DNA of 64,000 nucleotides, from contig NZ_JAFCJT010000031.1 of assembly GCF_018130785.1 (NCBI RefSeq), forward strand, positions 1 to 64,000, written 5' to 3'. The number at the start of each line of letters is the position of its first letter. Position 1 is the stretch's first letter. Positions 17,517 to 25,178 of this stretch are shown here, piece by piece. The stretch is from Bradyrhizobium liaoningense (GTDB taxonomy: Bacteria; Pseudomonadota; Alphaproteobacteria; Rhizobiales; Xanthobacteraceae). The position numbers and the translations under genes are program-made. Below the pieces are notes generated by a model. That model made no database searches. It was given only the letters and a program-made list of their open reading frames with translations, and had not been told where the DNA came from.

Positions 17517-17724
17517 CTGATGTCGTCTCATCCTCGAGGTCGCGGATTGGCGGCAAGGGCGGCGTCGACGTCTGTCGTTATCCGAACCGTAGCCAAGCTT
17601 CGAAGGGCGCGCTGTGCGCGGATTATCGTGCATTTTTCAAACTTGCGCTGTTCGGCCGCAGGCGGTCGAGATCGGCGTGGTCTGACATCGCGTCGCCGTT
17701 GGTGGCTCGCCCTTGGCGCCGCAA

Positions 17725-17768
17725 ACCCATACCAAAGTATGGGTCTGTGCATCACAATCGCGAGATTG
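17725..17768 (+). promoter_or_regulatory. Palindromic operator/promoter element, copy 1
   Basis: acccatac-caaa-gtatgggt (17725-17744) is a perfect 8-base inverted repeat. It is followed by catcacaatcgcgagattg, which matches the sequence after a near-identical palindrome at 24935-24954. It lies about 250 bases ahead of the receiver gene that opens the receiver/sigma/EgtD operon. The symmetry is that expected for a dimeric LuxR/FixJ-type regulator. Confidence 0.55.
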
Positions 17769-17992
17769 TAGGAGGCACCCGCCGAACGCATGCTCAAGGC
17801 CGACATGCGCAACCGATCATGGCGCAGCTACTGGATTTTCCTCAGTTGGGGAGACCGAACATGTGCCTCTCGCGAGCCAGCATCGAACGTCACGACGGCA
17901 GCCGCCTGGTCAACTGGGATGCGGCTTGCGCTTCAATCGCCTCTGTTGCGATCGCGTTTCGATGATGATCGCGTCTTGCGAGGGTAAGTCAG

Positions 17993-18358
17993 GTGAAGGT
18001 CCCTTTCGTAGGAGTCGTCGATGACGACGAGGCCCTGTGCCTGTCTTTGGTGGATCTGATGCGATCGATCGGCTACCGCTCCGAGCCGTTTGACAGGGCC
18101 GAAGCGCTGCTGAGCTACGTCGACCGGTTCAGCTTCGACTGCATCATTGCCGACGTTCACATGCCTGGAATGGGCGGGCTGAACCTCGTTCGCGAGCTCC
18201 AGCTGCAGAAGGTCGGGGCGCCGGTGATTCTCATTACCGCGCTTCCTCACAGGCAGCTGGACGCCGAGGCGGCCTCGACCGGCGCATTCTGCCTTCTCAG
18301 AAAGCCGTTCGAAACGAGCGCTCTGCTTGAGTGTCTCGACAGGAGCCTTCGAAGATGA
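17993..18358 (+). CDS. Single-domain response regulator (receiver only)
   Basis: 121 residues forming only a CheY-like receiver domain. Acidic pocket VVDDDEALC near residue 10, phospho-acceptor in CIIADVHMPG (about residue 53), switch Thr in VILITA and Lys in LLRKPF. There is no output domain. The start is a GTG at 17993 with AGGG ahead. The stop overlaps the start of the sigma factor gene (ATGA), so the two are translationally coupled and the receiver probably controls that sigma factor, directly or through another protein. The kinase is unknown; the HWE kinase at 20477 and the kinase at 22506 are candidates. Confidence 0.85.
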   Translation: MKVPFVGVVDDDEALCLSLVDLMRSIGYRSEPFDRAEALLSYVDRFSFDCIIADVHMPGMGGLNLVRELQLQKVGAPVILITALPHRQLDAEAASTGAFCLLRKPFETSALLECLDRSLRR

Positions 18359-19014
18359 AAGCGCTCTCGGGTGACGACATCACGTCCTCTATCGCGACGC
18401 AATCGCCTGGCGGCGACGAGCCCGCGCGTGCACGCTCCCGCGGGAATACGGATTCGCCGCGACATGATCGCCGGAAGACGGCCCGTTGGGAGAGATGGAA
18501 CGATTGTTCGGAGCGATGGGGCCGGCTCTTGCTTGCGGCGCGAGCAGGGGATGGAGACGCATATGAGCGATTGCTGCGGGAGCTGGATCTGTGGCTTCGG
18601 GCCTACTACGCGCGCCGGCTTCCCTATCCCGCCGCGGACGATGCGAGGCAGGAGGTGCTCCTGGCCATTCACGCGAAACGCCACACGTTTGCGGCCTCGA
18701 AGTCCTTCGGCGCCTGGGTCACGGCGATTGCCCGCTACAAATGGGTCGATCGCGTGCGCGATGCGTCTCGCTACAGCGCGCTCGCGCTCGACGAAGACAT
18801 CGCAATCGAGGATCACGAAGGTGCCGCGATCAGCGCCGCCGCGCTGGACCAGCTACTTGGCCGGTTGAAGCCTGCGCAGGAGAGCGTGATCCGCCTCGTG
18901 AAGCTCAACGGTCTGAGCATCGCGCGAGCGGCCGGTGCGACCGGACAGTCGGCGGCCCTGGTCAAGATCAATATCCATCGCGGCCTGAAGAAATTGTCGA
19001 CATTGGTCTCCTGA
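18355..19014 (+). CDS. ECF-type RNA polymerase sigma factor
   Basis: 219 residues from the ATG at 18355. After a basic, disordered N-terminal 45 residues come a sigma region 2 (LRELDLWLRAYYARRLPYPA...DDARQEVLLAIH...FGAWVTAIARYKWVDRVR) and a sigma region 4 (LKPAQESVIRLVKLNGLSIA followed by a helix-turn-helix). Such factors direct RNA polymerase to stress promoters, usually held by an anti-sigma factor. None is encoded next to it; instead it is coupled to a stand-alone receiver, hinting at control by phosphorylation. It is followed by egtD in the same direction, a plausible target or partner. Confidence 0.85.
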   Translation: MKALSGDDITSSIATQSPGGDEPARARSRGNTDSPRHDRRKTARWERWNDCSERWGRLLLAARAGDGDAYERLLRELDLWLRAYYARRLPYPAADDARQEVLLAIHAKRHTFAASKSFGAWVTAIARYKWVDRVRDASRYSALALDEDIAIEDHEGAAISAAALDQLLGRLKPAQESVIRLVKLNGLSIARAAGATGQSAALVKINIHRGLKKLSTLVS

Positions 19015-19091
19015 CGTCATTGCGGCCGCCGGCCGGGTCGACCGAGACGTCGTGCGAAGGAAAGCCGAAATTGCTTCAACTCCAGAACGAA

Positions 19092-20051
19092 ATGCGATCT
19101 GCGATGGCCGACCTGACGGCGGCGTTCCGCTATGACATCGTGGAAGGGCTGAGCCTCGCGCCAAAGGCAATTCCGGCGAGATGGCTTTATGACCGCCGCG
19201 GATCGGCTCTGTTTGAAGCCATCACGCTGCTGCCCGAATACTACCCGACACGAACCGAGCGATCGATCCTTGCATCCGCAGTATCGGAAATCGCCGCGCT
19301 CGCGGGGCCGGGCCGCGCAGTCATAGAATTCGGCTCAGGCTCGTCGGCAAAGACGCGACTGTTGCTGGCAGAGACGGAGCCTTCCGCGTATGTGCCGATC
19401 GACATCTCGGGCGAGTTCCTCCGGGAGGTTGCGGCAGGCTTGTCGCATGCATTCCCACGGCTGCCGATCTATCCAACCGAGGCCGATTTCACCTATCCCT
19501 TTGCGTTGCCGGACGAGATTGCCTCGACTGCGCGCCTCGGCTTCTTTCCGGGGTCGACGATCGGAAACCTCACCGTGCCCGCGGCGGTCGACCTGTTGCG
19601 GGCCATGGCGACGACGCTGGGTGCCGGATCGATGCTGCTGATCGGCATCGATCGTATTAAGGATCAGGATGTTCTGCTGCCGGCATATGACGACACGCAA
19701 GGGCTGACGGCCGCATTCAATCTCAACCTCTTGCATCGGATCAACCGCGAGCTGGGCGGCTCGATTCCCCTGGGTACGTTTCGCCATTTGGCGCGCTGGA
19801 ATGATGCGGAGGCGCGTATCGAGATGCATCTGGAAGCCACGCGCGACGTCCGCTTCGAGGTCGACGGTCGCGTCTTCTCGTTGTCGAAGGGTGAGACCAT
19901 CCACACGGAGAACAGCCTCAAATACGGGCGGAGGGATGCCTTCGTCCTGCTGCAGGCCGGCGGGTGGAATCCCGTCGCCGACTGGACCGACGACAGAGGG
20001 CTCTTCTCGGTCATTCTCGCGGAGCAAAGGCCTGCGCCGGCGGCACCCTAG
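19092..20051 (+). CDS. egtD: Histidine N-alpha-methyltransferase (ergothioneine synthesis)
   Basis: 319 residues matching EgtD, the SAM-dependent enzyme that trimethylates histidine to hercynine, the first step of ergothioneine synthesis. Visible blocks are IPARWLYDRRGSALFEAITL, LPEYYPTRTER, VIEFGSGSSAKTRLLL (SAM-binding glycine motif), YVPIDISGEFL, GFFPGSTIGNLTVPAA and RIEMHLEATRDV. The start is taken at the ATG at 19092; the ATG at 19104 or TTG at 19071 is possible. No egtB-type sulfoxide synthase is visible nearby, so the pathway must be completed elsewhere. Placement after a receiver and ECF sigma factor suggests induction by oxidative stress; ergothioneine is a thiol antioxidant that fits the RclC/RclR context. 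Confidence 0.9.
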   Translation: MRSAMADLTAAFRYDIVEGLSLAPKAIPARWLYDRRGSALFEAITLLPEYYPTRTERSILASAVSEIAALAGPGRAVIEFGSGSSAKTRLLLAETEPSAYVPIDISGEFLREVAAGLSHAFPRLPIYPTEADFTYPFALPDEIASTARLGFFPGSTIGNLTVPAAVDLLRAMATTLGAGSMLLIGIDRIKDQDVLLPAYDDTQGLTAAFNLNLLHRINRELGGSIPLGTFRHLARWNDAEARIEMHLEATRDVRFEVDGRVFSLSKGETIHTENSLKYGRRDAFVLLQAGGWNPVADWTDDRGLFSVILAEQRPAPAAP

Positions 20052-20184
20052 GATGAATCGTGGCGCAGACGGAATCATTCCAACAATATCGCCTCAATCG
20101 GCGCAATCCACGAACAGCGAGGCCCGTACATATGCTGCATAATGTGCGCGTCATCACGGCAATCAACTGCGTTGAGGCGCGACC

Positions 20185-20439
20185 ATGCAACTCCTTTCAT
20201 CCCTCATCCTGAGCTTCTCCGCCATTCCTCTAACCGCCCTGGCAGATCCACTCCCCGCGCCGTCGCCCAAAGCGCCGAGCCCGGCCGAGAGCGTCCAGGT
20301 GCAGCCGCGCGGCAATGAATTCATGCCGAATTCATTCGCCGAGGATGCGTTGCAGAAGCGCATTACCGATTTCAACCGGAAACAGGAAGGTCTGGACGCA
20401 GATCTCGACAAGAAGCTGAAAATCTGCCGCGGGTGTTGA
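20185..20439 (+). CDS. Small exported protein ending in CxxC (third of three)
   Basis: 84 residues. The signal peptide MQLLSSLILSFSAIPLTALA is followed by a Pro-rich mature start and a polar helix, and the protein ends LDKKLKICRGC. The C-terminal segment matches the proteins at 6918-7283 and 9883-10200. It is downstream of egtD and upstream of an HWE kinase gene and the third RclC-like gene, all rightward. An ATATGCT sequence occurs at about 20130 upstream but does not reproduce the full element seen at 8801 and 10275. Function unknown. Confidence 0.7.
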   Translation: MQLLSSLILSFSAIPLTALADPLPAPSPKAPSPAESVQVQPRGNEFMPNSFAEDALQKRITDFNRKQEGLDADLDKKLKICRGC

Positions 20440-20476
20440 TCGATATCCGTTTCAACAAACAGCGATAGGTCCGCAC

Positions 20477-21160
20477 ATGAGGCACACTGTCACCGGTTCG
20501 TTCCGCGACGGAAGCGGGTGCGCGCACTACGAGCGGATCGCCCCGATCCGGGATGACGCGCTCGAGAATGTCGTGAGTGAATTGCAGCACCGCATGCGCA
20601 ATATCCTCAGCATCGTTCTTTGCTTCGTGAGCAACACCGATGCGAATACGACCGCCGATTTTCGCGAGGCACTCTCGGCGCGGATCGCGCCCCTGTCCGA
20701 CGCTTACAGGATGATCGAATCCGCGGGAGAGCAGCGCGTGTCTCTCGCGGGGATGCTGGAGCGAACGCTCAAGCCGCACGCGATGTTTCACAGGGGCCGC
20801 ATTCTGCTCGCGGGGCCGGACCTCACGCTGGAGTCGCACATCGCCTTGGCGCTGCACGTCATCATCCATGAGCTGGCGACCAACGCGAGCAAGTATGGAG
20901 CGCTAACATCGACGGCAGGAGCCGTCGAGGTGATCTGGGAAAGTCCGCCCTATCTCGGTGGACAAGGGCTTGCGATCCGGTGGCGCGAGCGCGGCGGACC
21001 GATTGTGACCAAGCCAGAACGCCGAGGCTTTGGAACGCAACTGATCGCAAGGGCCCTGCCGGGCGCACAGGTCTATCTCGACTTCGCGCCCGACGGTCTT
21101 GTCTGCCGGCTTCTGATCGATCTCGGTCAGACGCTGACCACGCAAGGGGCCGTCAGTTAA
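20477..21160 (+). CDS. HWE-family histidine kinase-like protein
   Basis: 227 residues: a dimerisation/phospho-acceptor helix with ELQHRMRNILSIVLCFV (H in the HRxxN motif) followed by an HWE-type ATPase domain (VIIHELATNASKYGAL N-box, WRERGGP, and GFGTQLI). There is no sensor domain, so it is a soluble kinase core that would receive its signal from a partner. HWE kinases in alphaproteobacteria often act in general stress signalling. It lies between the third CxxC exported protein gene and the third RclC-like gene, reading the same way (20 bases to the latter), so an operon is likely. The single-domain receiver at 17993 is a possible phosphorylation target. Confidence 0.85.
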   Translation: MRHTVTGSFRDGSGCAHYERIAPIRDDALENVVSELQHRMRNILSIVLCFVSNTDANTTADFREALSARIAPLSDAYRMIESAGEQRVSLAGMLERTLKPHAMFHRGRILLAGPDLTLESHIALALHVIIHELATNASKYGALTSTAGAVEVIWESPPYLGGQGLAIRWRERGGPIVTKPERRGFGTQLIARALPGAQVYLDFAPDGLVCRLLIDLGQTLTTQGAVS

Positions 21161-21179
21161 GATCAGGAGGATCGACATC

Positions 21180-21692
21180 ATGAGTACATTAGCGAGTGCG
21201 GCACGCAAATCGTTCGCAAGCAGGCTGCCGATATCGGGGCTGCTTGCGGGAGACTTGGATTACCACATCGTCCGGGCCTCGATGGTGGTCCTGTTCTTCT
21301 TCTTCGGCTACCAGAAATGGTGGGCGTACGAGGCGGATCGCCTGGACCCCTTCATCAGCAACGGTCCGCTGATCTGGTGGCTCTATCCCGCTTTCGGCCA
21401 TCAAGGTGCCAGTTGGTTCCTCGGCGTCGCCGAATGGACCTTTGGTGCTTTGATATTCGCGGGCTTCTGGAGCAAGCGGCTCGGCATTCTGGGCGCCCTT
21501 GGATCGACCGGTACCTTCATCGCAACAGTCACGATCATTCCGTTCATGCCGGACGGTTGGGACGCCGCCGCGGGCGGCTTTCCGGCGATGACGGGCAACG
21601 TTCCGTTCTTGATGAAGGATGTCGTTCTGCTTGCGGTGTCTTTGTATCTTCTGAAGCAAGACGCGGCGCGTATCCTGCGACTTGAGGCTTGA
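21180..21692 (+). CDS. RclC/YkgB-like membrane protein (DUF417), copy 3
   Basis: 170 residues with the DUF417 signature VVLFFFFGYQKWWAYEADRL and FISNGPLIWWLYPAFG, four membrane helices, and the C-terminal block PFMPDGWDAAAGGFPAMTG. It is clearly similar over its full length to copy 1 (7641-8153) and less so to copy 2 (16989-17516). An AGGAGG-like site (aggaggatcgac) precedes the ATG. It follows the HWE kinase gene by 19 bases. Its 3' end overlaps the convergent TMEM175-like gene by about 150 bases, suggesting that the latter has lost its original stop. Confidence 0.8.
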   Translation: MSTLASAARKSFASRLPISGLLAGDLDYHIVRASMVVLFFFFGYQKWWAYEADRLDPFISNGPLIWWLYPAFGHQGASWFLGVAEWTFGALIFAGFWSKRLGILGALGSTGTFIATVTIIPFMPDGWDAAAGGFPAMTGNVPFLMKDVVLLAVSLYLLKQDAARILRLEA

Positions 21693-22245
21693 GATACACT
21701 GCAAGGCAGATGCAGATCATGGCCAGCGCGAGTATGGGATAGTGCAACGAGACGGCCGCCGCGGCGAGGAAGCCGAACAGGGTGGTCAAGGATCGCATGC
21801 GCATCACCATGCGCGCCTGGCCCGGGATCGCCTCGATCGCCGGCCGGTCGACGGATTCCCAGCATAGCAACAGATAAGTCGCGTTCACCAGGGCGAATAC
21901 GCCGGCGTAGACGGTGACGGGCAGCGGCGCCAGCTTCGAGCTCGCGATCCAGGCGGTCGAGAACGGCAGCAGCGATACGGAAAACAGATGAGCGAAATTT
22001 CCCCAGATCAGTCGGGGCGTCGCCGCGCTTGCATAGTGCAGAAGATGGTGATGGTTCACCCAGACGATGGCGATGAAGAGATAGCTGACAGCGTAACCGA
22101 TGACGGTCGGCCAGAGTTCGAACAGAGCATCGAGGCTCGGAGCGTGTGGCGGGCGCAGGTCGAGGGCGAGAATTGTAATCACGACTGCAAAAACGGCATC
22201 CGAGAGGGCATTCAGGCGTTCTGTCTTCGGAGAGTCCGCAGTCAT
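21544..22245 (-). CDS. TMEM175-family (DUF1211) potassium-channel-like protein
   Basis: 233 residues. The opening ERLNALSDAVFAVVITILAL matches the RxxxFSD-type first helix of bacterial TMEM175 channels (here R-L-N-A-L-S-D), followed by further hydrophobic helices to about residue 195. Bacterial TMEM175 proteins are potassium-selective channels in the inner membrane. The start is the ATG at 22245, with aggaaagagga placed properly ahead (the ATG at 22248 is too close to it). The last ~40 residues are polar and Arg/Ser/Pro-rich and are read antisense to the RclC copy 3 gene; they look like a read-on tail after loss of the native stop. Confidence 0.75.
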   Translation of the reverse strand: MTADSPKTERLNALSDAVFAVVITILALDLRPPHAPSLDALFELWPTVIGYAVSYLFIAIVWVNHHHLLHYASAATPRLIWGNFAHLFSVSLLPFSTAWIASSKLAPLPVTVYAGVFALVNATYLLLCWESVDRPAIEAIPGQARMVMRMRSLTTLFGFLAAAAVSLHYPILALAMICICLAVYLKPQVAGYAPRLASEDTKTPQAERHPSSRTERCPSSPESRPRRRPNRPA

Positions 22246-22505
22246 CATTCCTCTTTCCTTGCCGATGCAGGCCCGCGCGGCAGTGTCTCGCCCCGGCTGG
22301 ACCTGAACAGCAAGCGGGTCATGCCGACGGCCAGCGGCGCGCAATGCCGCCGCTCCGCACTTTCGTAGACATTCGGAGCAACCGTCGCATCGGTTACACC
22401 TGCTTCGAAAGAAAATCGGGGGAATGCGCAACGACGCGCATGGCGCGGGCTCGCGAACCGTGGCTCTCGGCAACCAAACTTGGCAATGTTCGCAAGTCCC
22501 GTTAC

Positions 22506-24257
22506 ATGTTGCGGCGTACTGACGCGCTCTCGTCCCACCCCTCGATACGCAAGCGGCGGGGTGATGCGTTGAGACGTCTGGAAATGATTGCCACGACGAG
22601 ACATCTCGGTATGAGGCTTGATAACGAGACGCACGAACTGGATCTGGTCGCGAAGGCGTTTCAGATCATCTCGAGAGAAATCAGCTATCAGGGATTGGCC
22701 AAGGCTCTCCTCATGGAGGCGCTGAGCTACTCCGGGGCCAGTCGGGGGGCGATCCTGCTCAGCGGGCAAAGAGAGTTGCTTGCCAAGGCCGATGCGAGCT
22801 TCCCGCGCGAGAGGGCGAACTTCCTTGCCTCCTTCCCGCCGCACACCGAATTCCGCCTGCCGAGCGACCTTGCCGAACAGGTGCTCGATCGAAAGCAAAC
22901 GGTCGTGAGGCAAGCCGGCGCGGAGAGCTCGGCACTGATCGATCCCGCGAACCCGCCGTCTGGAAAGATAGCGCAGCTGTGCCTGCCGTTGATTCATCAG
23001 CACTGGGCGATCGGCGTTCTCTATCTCGAAGCGGATGGAGATGCGGATATCTTCACGTCGCGATGCGTCTGGGTGACATCCATGCTGGCCAATCAGGCCG
23101 CCGTTTCATTCGAATCGGTCCGCCTGTTTGAGGCGCTGCGGGAGACCAACATGTGGATGGTCAGAGGTCAGCAGATCGGCGGGATGGGCAGCTATCGCTG
23201 GAACACGCGCACGCTGCTCTCGCGTGGATCGCGCGAATGTTACCGCATTCTGGATATCGACCTGGACGTAAATCCCGTGCCCTTCGAGGTGTTCAGGAGC
23301 CGGGTCCACCCTGAGGATTATCCCGCGCTGGAGCAGGCCCTCACCGAGGCGATCAGCACGAAGTCGCCCTTCACCCACGAGTACCGCGTGGTCCACCGGG
23401 ACGGCAAGACGTTGCATGTCGTGGCCGTCGGGCAATTCGATGAGGGGCCCACGGGAGACCTCGAGCTGGAAGGCATCATCACGGACGTCTCGCTACGGAA
23501 GGCGGCGGAGCAGGCTCTCGCCGACGCGCGAAACGAACTTGCGCGGGCGACGGGACTGACGTCCCTCGGCGAGCTCGCCGGCTCGATCATTCACGAGATC
23601 GATCAGCCGTTGACGGGCATGATCATGAGCGCGGAAGCTTGCCTCAGGTGGCTCGCCCGGGATCCCGTTCAAGCCGCGGAGGCCCGGAAATCGGTCGCGC
23701 GCATCATCAGGCAGGCACGTCGAGCCGCGGAGGTTGTGACCGGGGTCCGCTCTCTGGTGCGGGGCACGCAGGTCCATTTTGCCGAGTTCGATATCAACGA
23801 TGCGGTTGCGGAGGTTCTGCTTCTGTCGAAGAGAGAAATCGAGCGCGCCGGGGTCATCGTCCGTACCGACTTCGATCGCTCATCGCCCCGTATCAAAGCA
23901 GATCGTGTCCAGGTCCAGCAGGTCGCCCTCAATCTCGTGCGCAACGCGATCGAGGCCATGGCCGGAGTTGCGGACGGGAACCGCATTTTGGCCCTCTCTT
24001 CGGGGGTCGCCGATGGTATGATTTCCGTGGTAATCGCGGATACGGGGGGCGGCATCAGCCCGGCCGATAGAGAGCGGGTCTTCGAGACGCTCTATACGAC
24101 GAAGGGAGCGGGACTCGGTCTGGGACTGTCGATCTGCCGCAAGATCGTGAAGCTCCACGGAGGACAGCTATGGGTGGAAGAAAACGGGAGGTGCGGAGCG
24201 AAGTTCACCTTCGCTCTCCCGCTTCGCCAGGCGGTTCAGACGTCGGAAAGCCGGTAG
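22506..24257 (+). CDS. GAF-PAS sensor histidine kinase (NodV/NwsA-like)
   Basis: 583 residues from the ATG at 22506; the ATG at 22584 is an alternative. Order: a short N-terminal helix, a GAF domain (about 45-215; LLMEALSYSGASRGAILLSG), a PAS domain (about 230-345; EYRVVHRDGKTLHVV), then a HisKA domain with SLGELAGSIIHEIDQPLTGM (phospho-His) and an ATPase domain (LNLVRNAIEAM, IADTGGGIS, GLGLGLSICRKIV). No membrane segments, so a cytoplasmic sensor. The FixJ-type regulator starts 3 bases after its stop and is the obvious partner. The histidine kinase part is closely related to that of the giant protein at 11394-16550. Confidence 0.88.
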   Translation: MLRRTDALSSHPSIRKRRGDALRRLEMIATTRHLGMRLDNETHELDLVAKAFQIISREISYQGLAKALLMEALSYSGASRGAILLSGQRELLAKADASFPRERANFLASFPPHTEFRLPSDLAEQVLDRKQTVVRQAGAESSALIDPANPPSGKIAQLCLPLIHQHWAIGVLYLEADGDADIFTSRCVWVTSMLANQAAVSFESVRLFEALRETNMWMVRGQQIGGMGSYRWNTRTLLSRGSRECYRILDIDLDVNPVPFEVFRSRVHPEDYPALEQALTEAISTKSPFTHEYRVVHRDGKTLHVVAVGQFDEGPTGDLELEGIITDVSLRKAAEQALADARNELARATGLTSLGELAGSIIHEIDQPLTGMIMSAEACLRWLARDPVQAAEARKSVARIIRQARRAAEVVTGVRSLVRGTQVHFAEFDINDAVAEVLLLSKREIERAGVIVRTDFDRSSPRIKADRVQVQQVALNLVRNAIEAMAGVADGNRILALSSGVADGMISVVIADTGGGISPADRERVFETLYTTKGAGLGLGLSICRKIVKLHGGQLWVEENGRCGAKFTFALPLRQAVQTSESR

Positions 24258-24259
24258 AC

Positions 24260-24874
24260 ATGCCTCCCTCCGGCGTTGTTCATATCGTCGACGATGACCG
24301 CGCGGTTCGCGAGTCCCTTGGCGACCTGCTCGAGTCCCTGCACTACAAAGTCGCCCTGTACGGATCTGCCTCGGATTTCCTGAAAGTCGAGCTGTCGGAT
24401 GCCCCTGCGTGTCTGGTGCTCGATGTCAGATTGCCCGGCACGAGCGGCCTGGAACTGCAGGAATACCTGACGAAAATCAATGTCGGAATCCCCGTGATCC
24501 TGATGACCGCCTTTGGCGACATTCCAATGTCGGTAAGAGGCATGAAGCTGGGGGCGGTCGATTTTCTCACCAAGCCGATACGGGACCAGGATCTTCTCGA
24601 TGCGATCACTGCCGCGATCCGAAAGGACATCGATCGGCGCGACGACAACGCGCACCTGGCGCAGTTGCAGGAGAGGTTTGCACTCCTGACCACGCGCGAG
24701 CGGCAGGTGATGACGCTGGTGGCATCCGGTCTGATGAACAAGCAGGTCGCCGGCGAGCTCTCGATCAGCGAAGCGACAGTCAAGATGCATCGTGGCAGCG
24801 TGATGCGGAAGCTTGGGGCAAAAACCGCGGCAATGCTCGTTCGAATGGCAGAAGCGCTCCAACTCCAGGGCTGA
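24260..24874 (+). CDS. FixJ/NarL-type response regulator
   Basis: 204 residues from the ATG at 24260, two bases past the kinase stop. Receiver domain with HIVDDDRAVRESLGDLLESL, phospho-acceptor in LVLDVRLPGTSGLELQ, and K in FLTKPIRD; C-terminal LuxR helix-turn-helix with LTTRERQVMTLVASGLMNKQ and ISEATVKMHRGSVMRKL. This is the FixJ/NodW/StyR class: phosphorylation by the upstream kinase should cause dimerisation and promoter binding. A perfect palindrome 60 bases after its stop (24935-24954), also found at 17725, is a plausible binding site for it. Confidence 0.9.
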   Translation: MPPSGVVHIVDDDRAVRESLGDLLESLHYKVALYGSASDFLKVELSDAPACLVLDVRLPGTSGLELQEYLTKINVGIPVILMTAFGDIPMSVRGMKLGAVDFLTKPIRDQDLLDAITAAIRKDIDRRDDNAHLAQLQERFALLTTRERQVMTLVASGLMNKQVAGELSISEATVKMHRGSVMRKLGAKTAAMLVRMAEALQLQG

Positions 24875-24934
24875 GGCTTCGCCTCCGGGACTGGCATCTC
24901 GTACTGAATCATTTCGGCGCCGTCCCTGCATGCG

Positions 24935-24978
24935 ACCCATACTTAAGTATGGGCCGGAACAGCACAAGCGTGAGATTG
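24935..24978 (+). promoter_or_regulatory. Palindromic operator/promoter element, copy 2
   Basis: cccatacttaagtatggg (24936-24953) is an 18-base perfect palindrome. As at 17725-17768, it is followed after about seven bases by a stretch matching ca-cacaa-cg-gagattg. It lies about 225 bases ahead of the AraC-family gene at 25179, a distance like that at the other site, so both genes would have leaders of similar length. Confidence 0.55.
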
Positions 24979-25178
24979 CTCGGCACGGCGATGAAAAGCA
25001 TGTTGTCCCTGTGCGGTGATGCCAGCCGGCGATGGCAGCGCGCCTTGACCGGAGAGGTAACGCCACGTGCAGCTTGCGGCTTCAACGCCCGTATCCAGGC
25101 GACCAGGGCATCTCCTCCCTGCAGAAATTCGTTGACGATTGGACGTGGCCATCCGGAGCACAGAACAGGGCGACGACG

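Noticed and set aside
20120..20150. Third copy of the RclR-type element before the CxxC gene at 20185
   Set aside because: Only ATATGCT is shared, in a different setting and without the second half-site.
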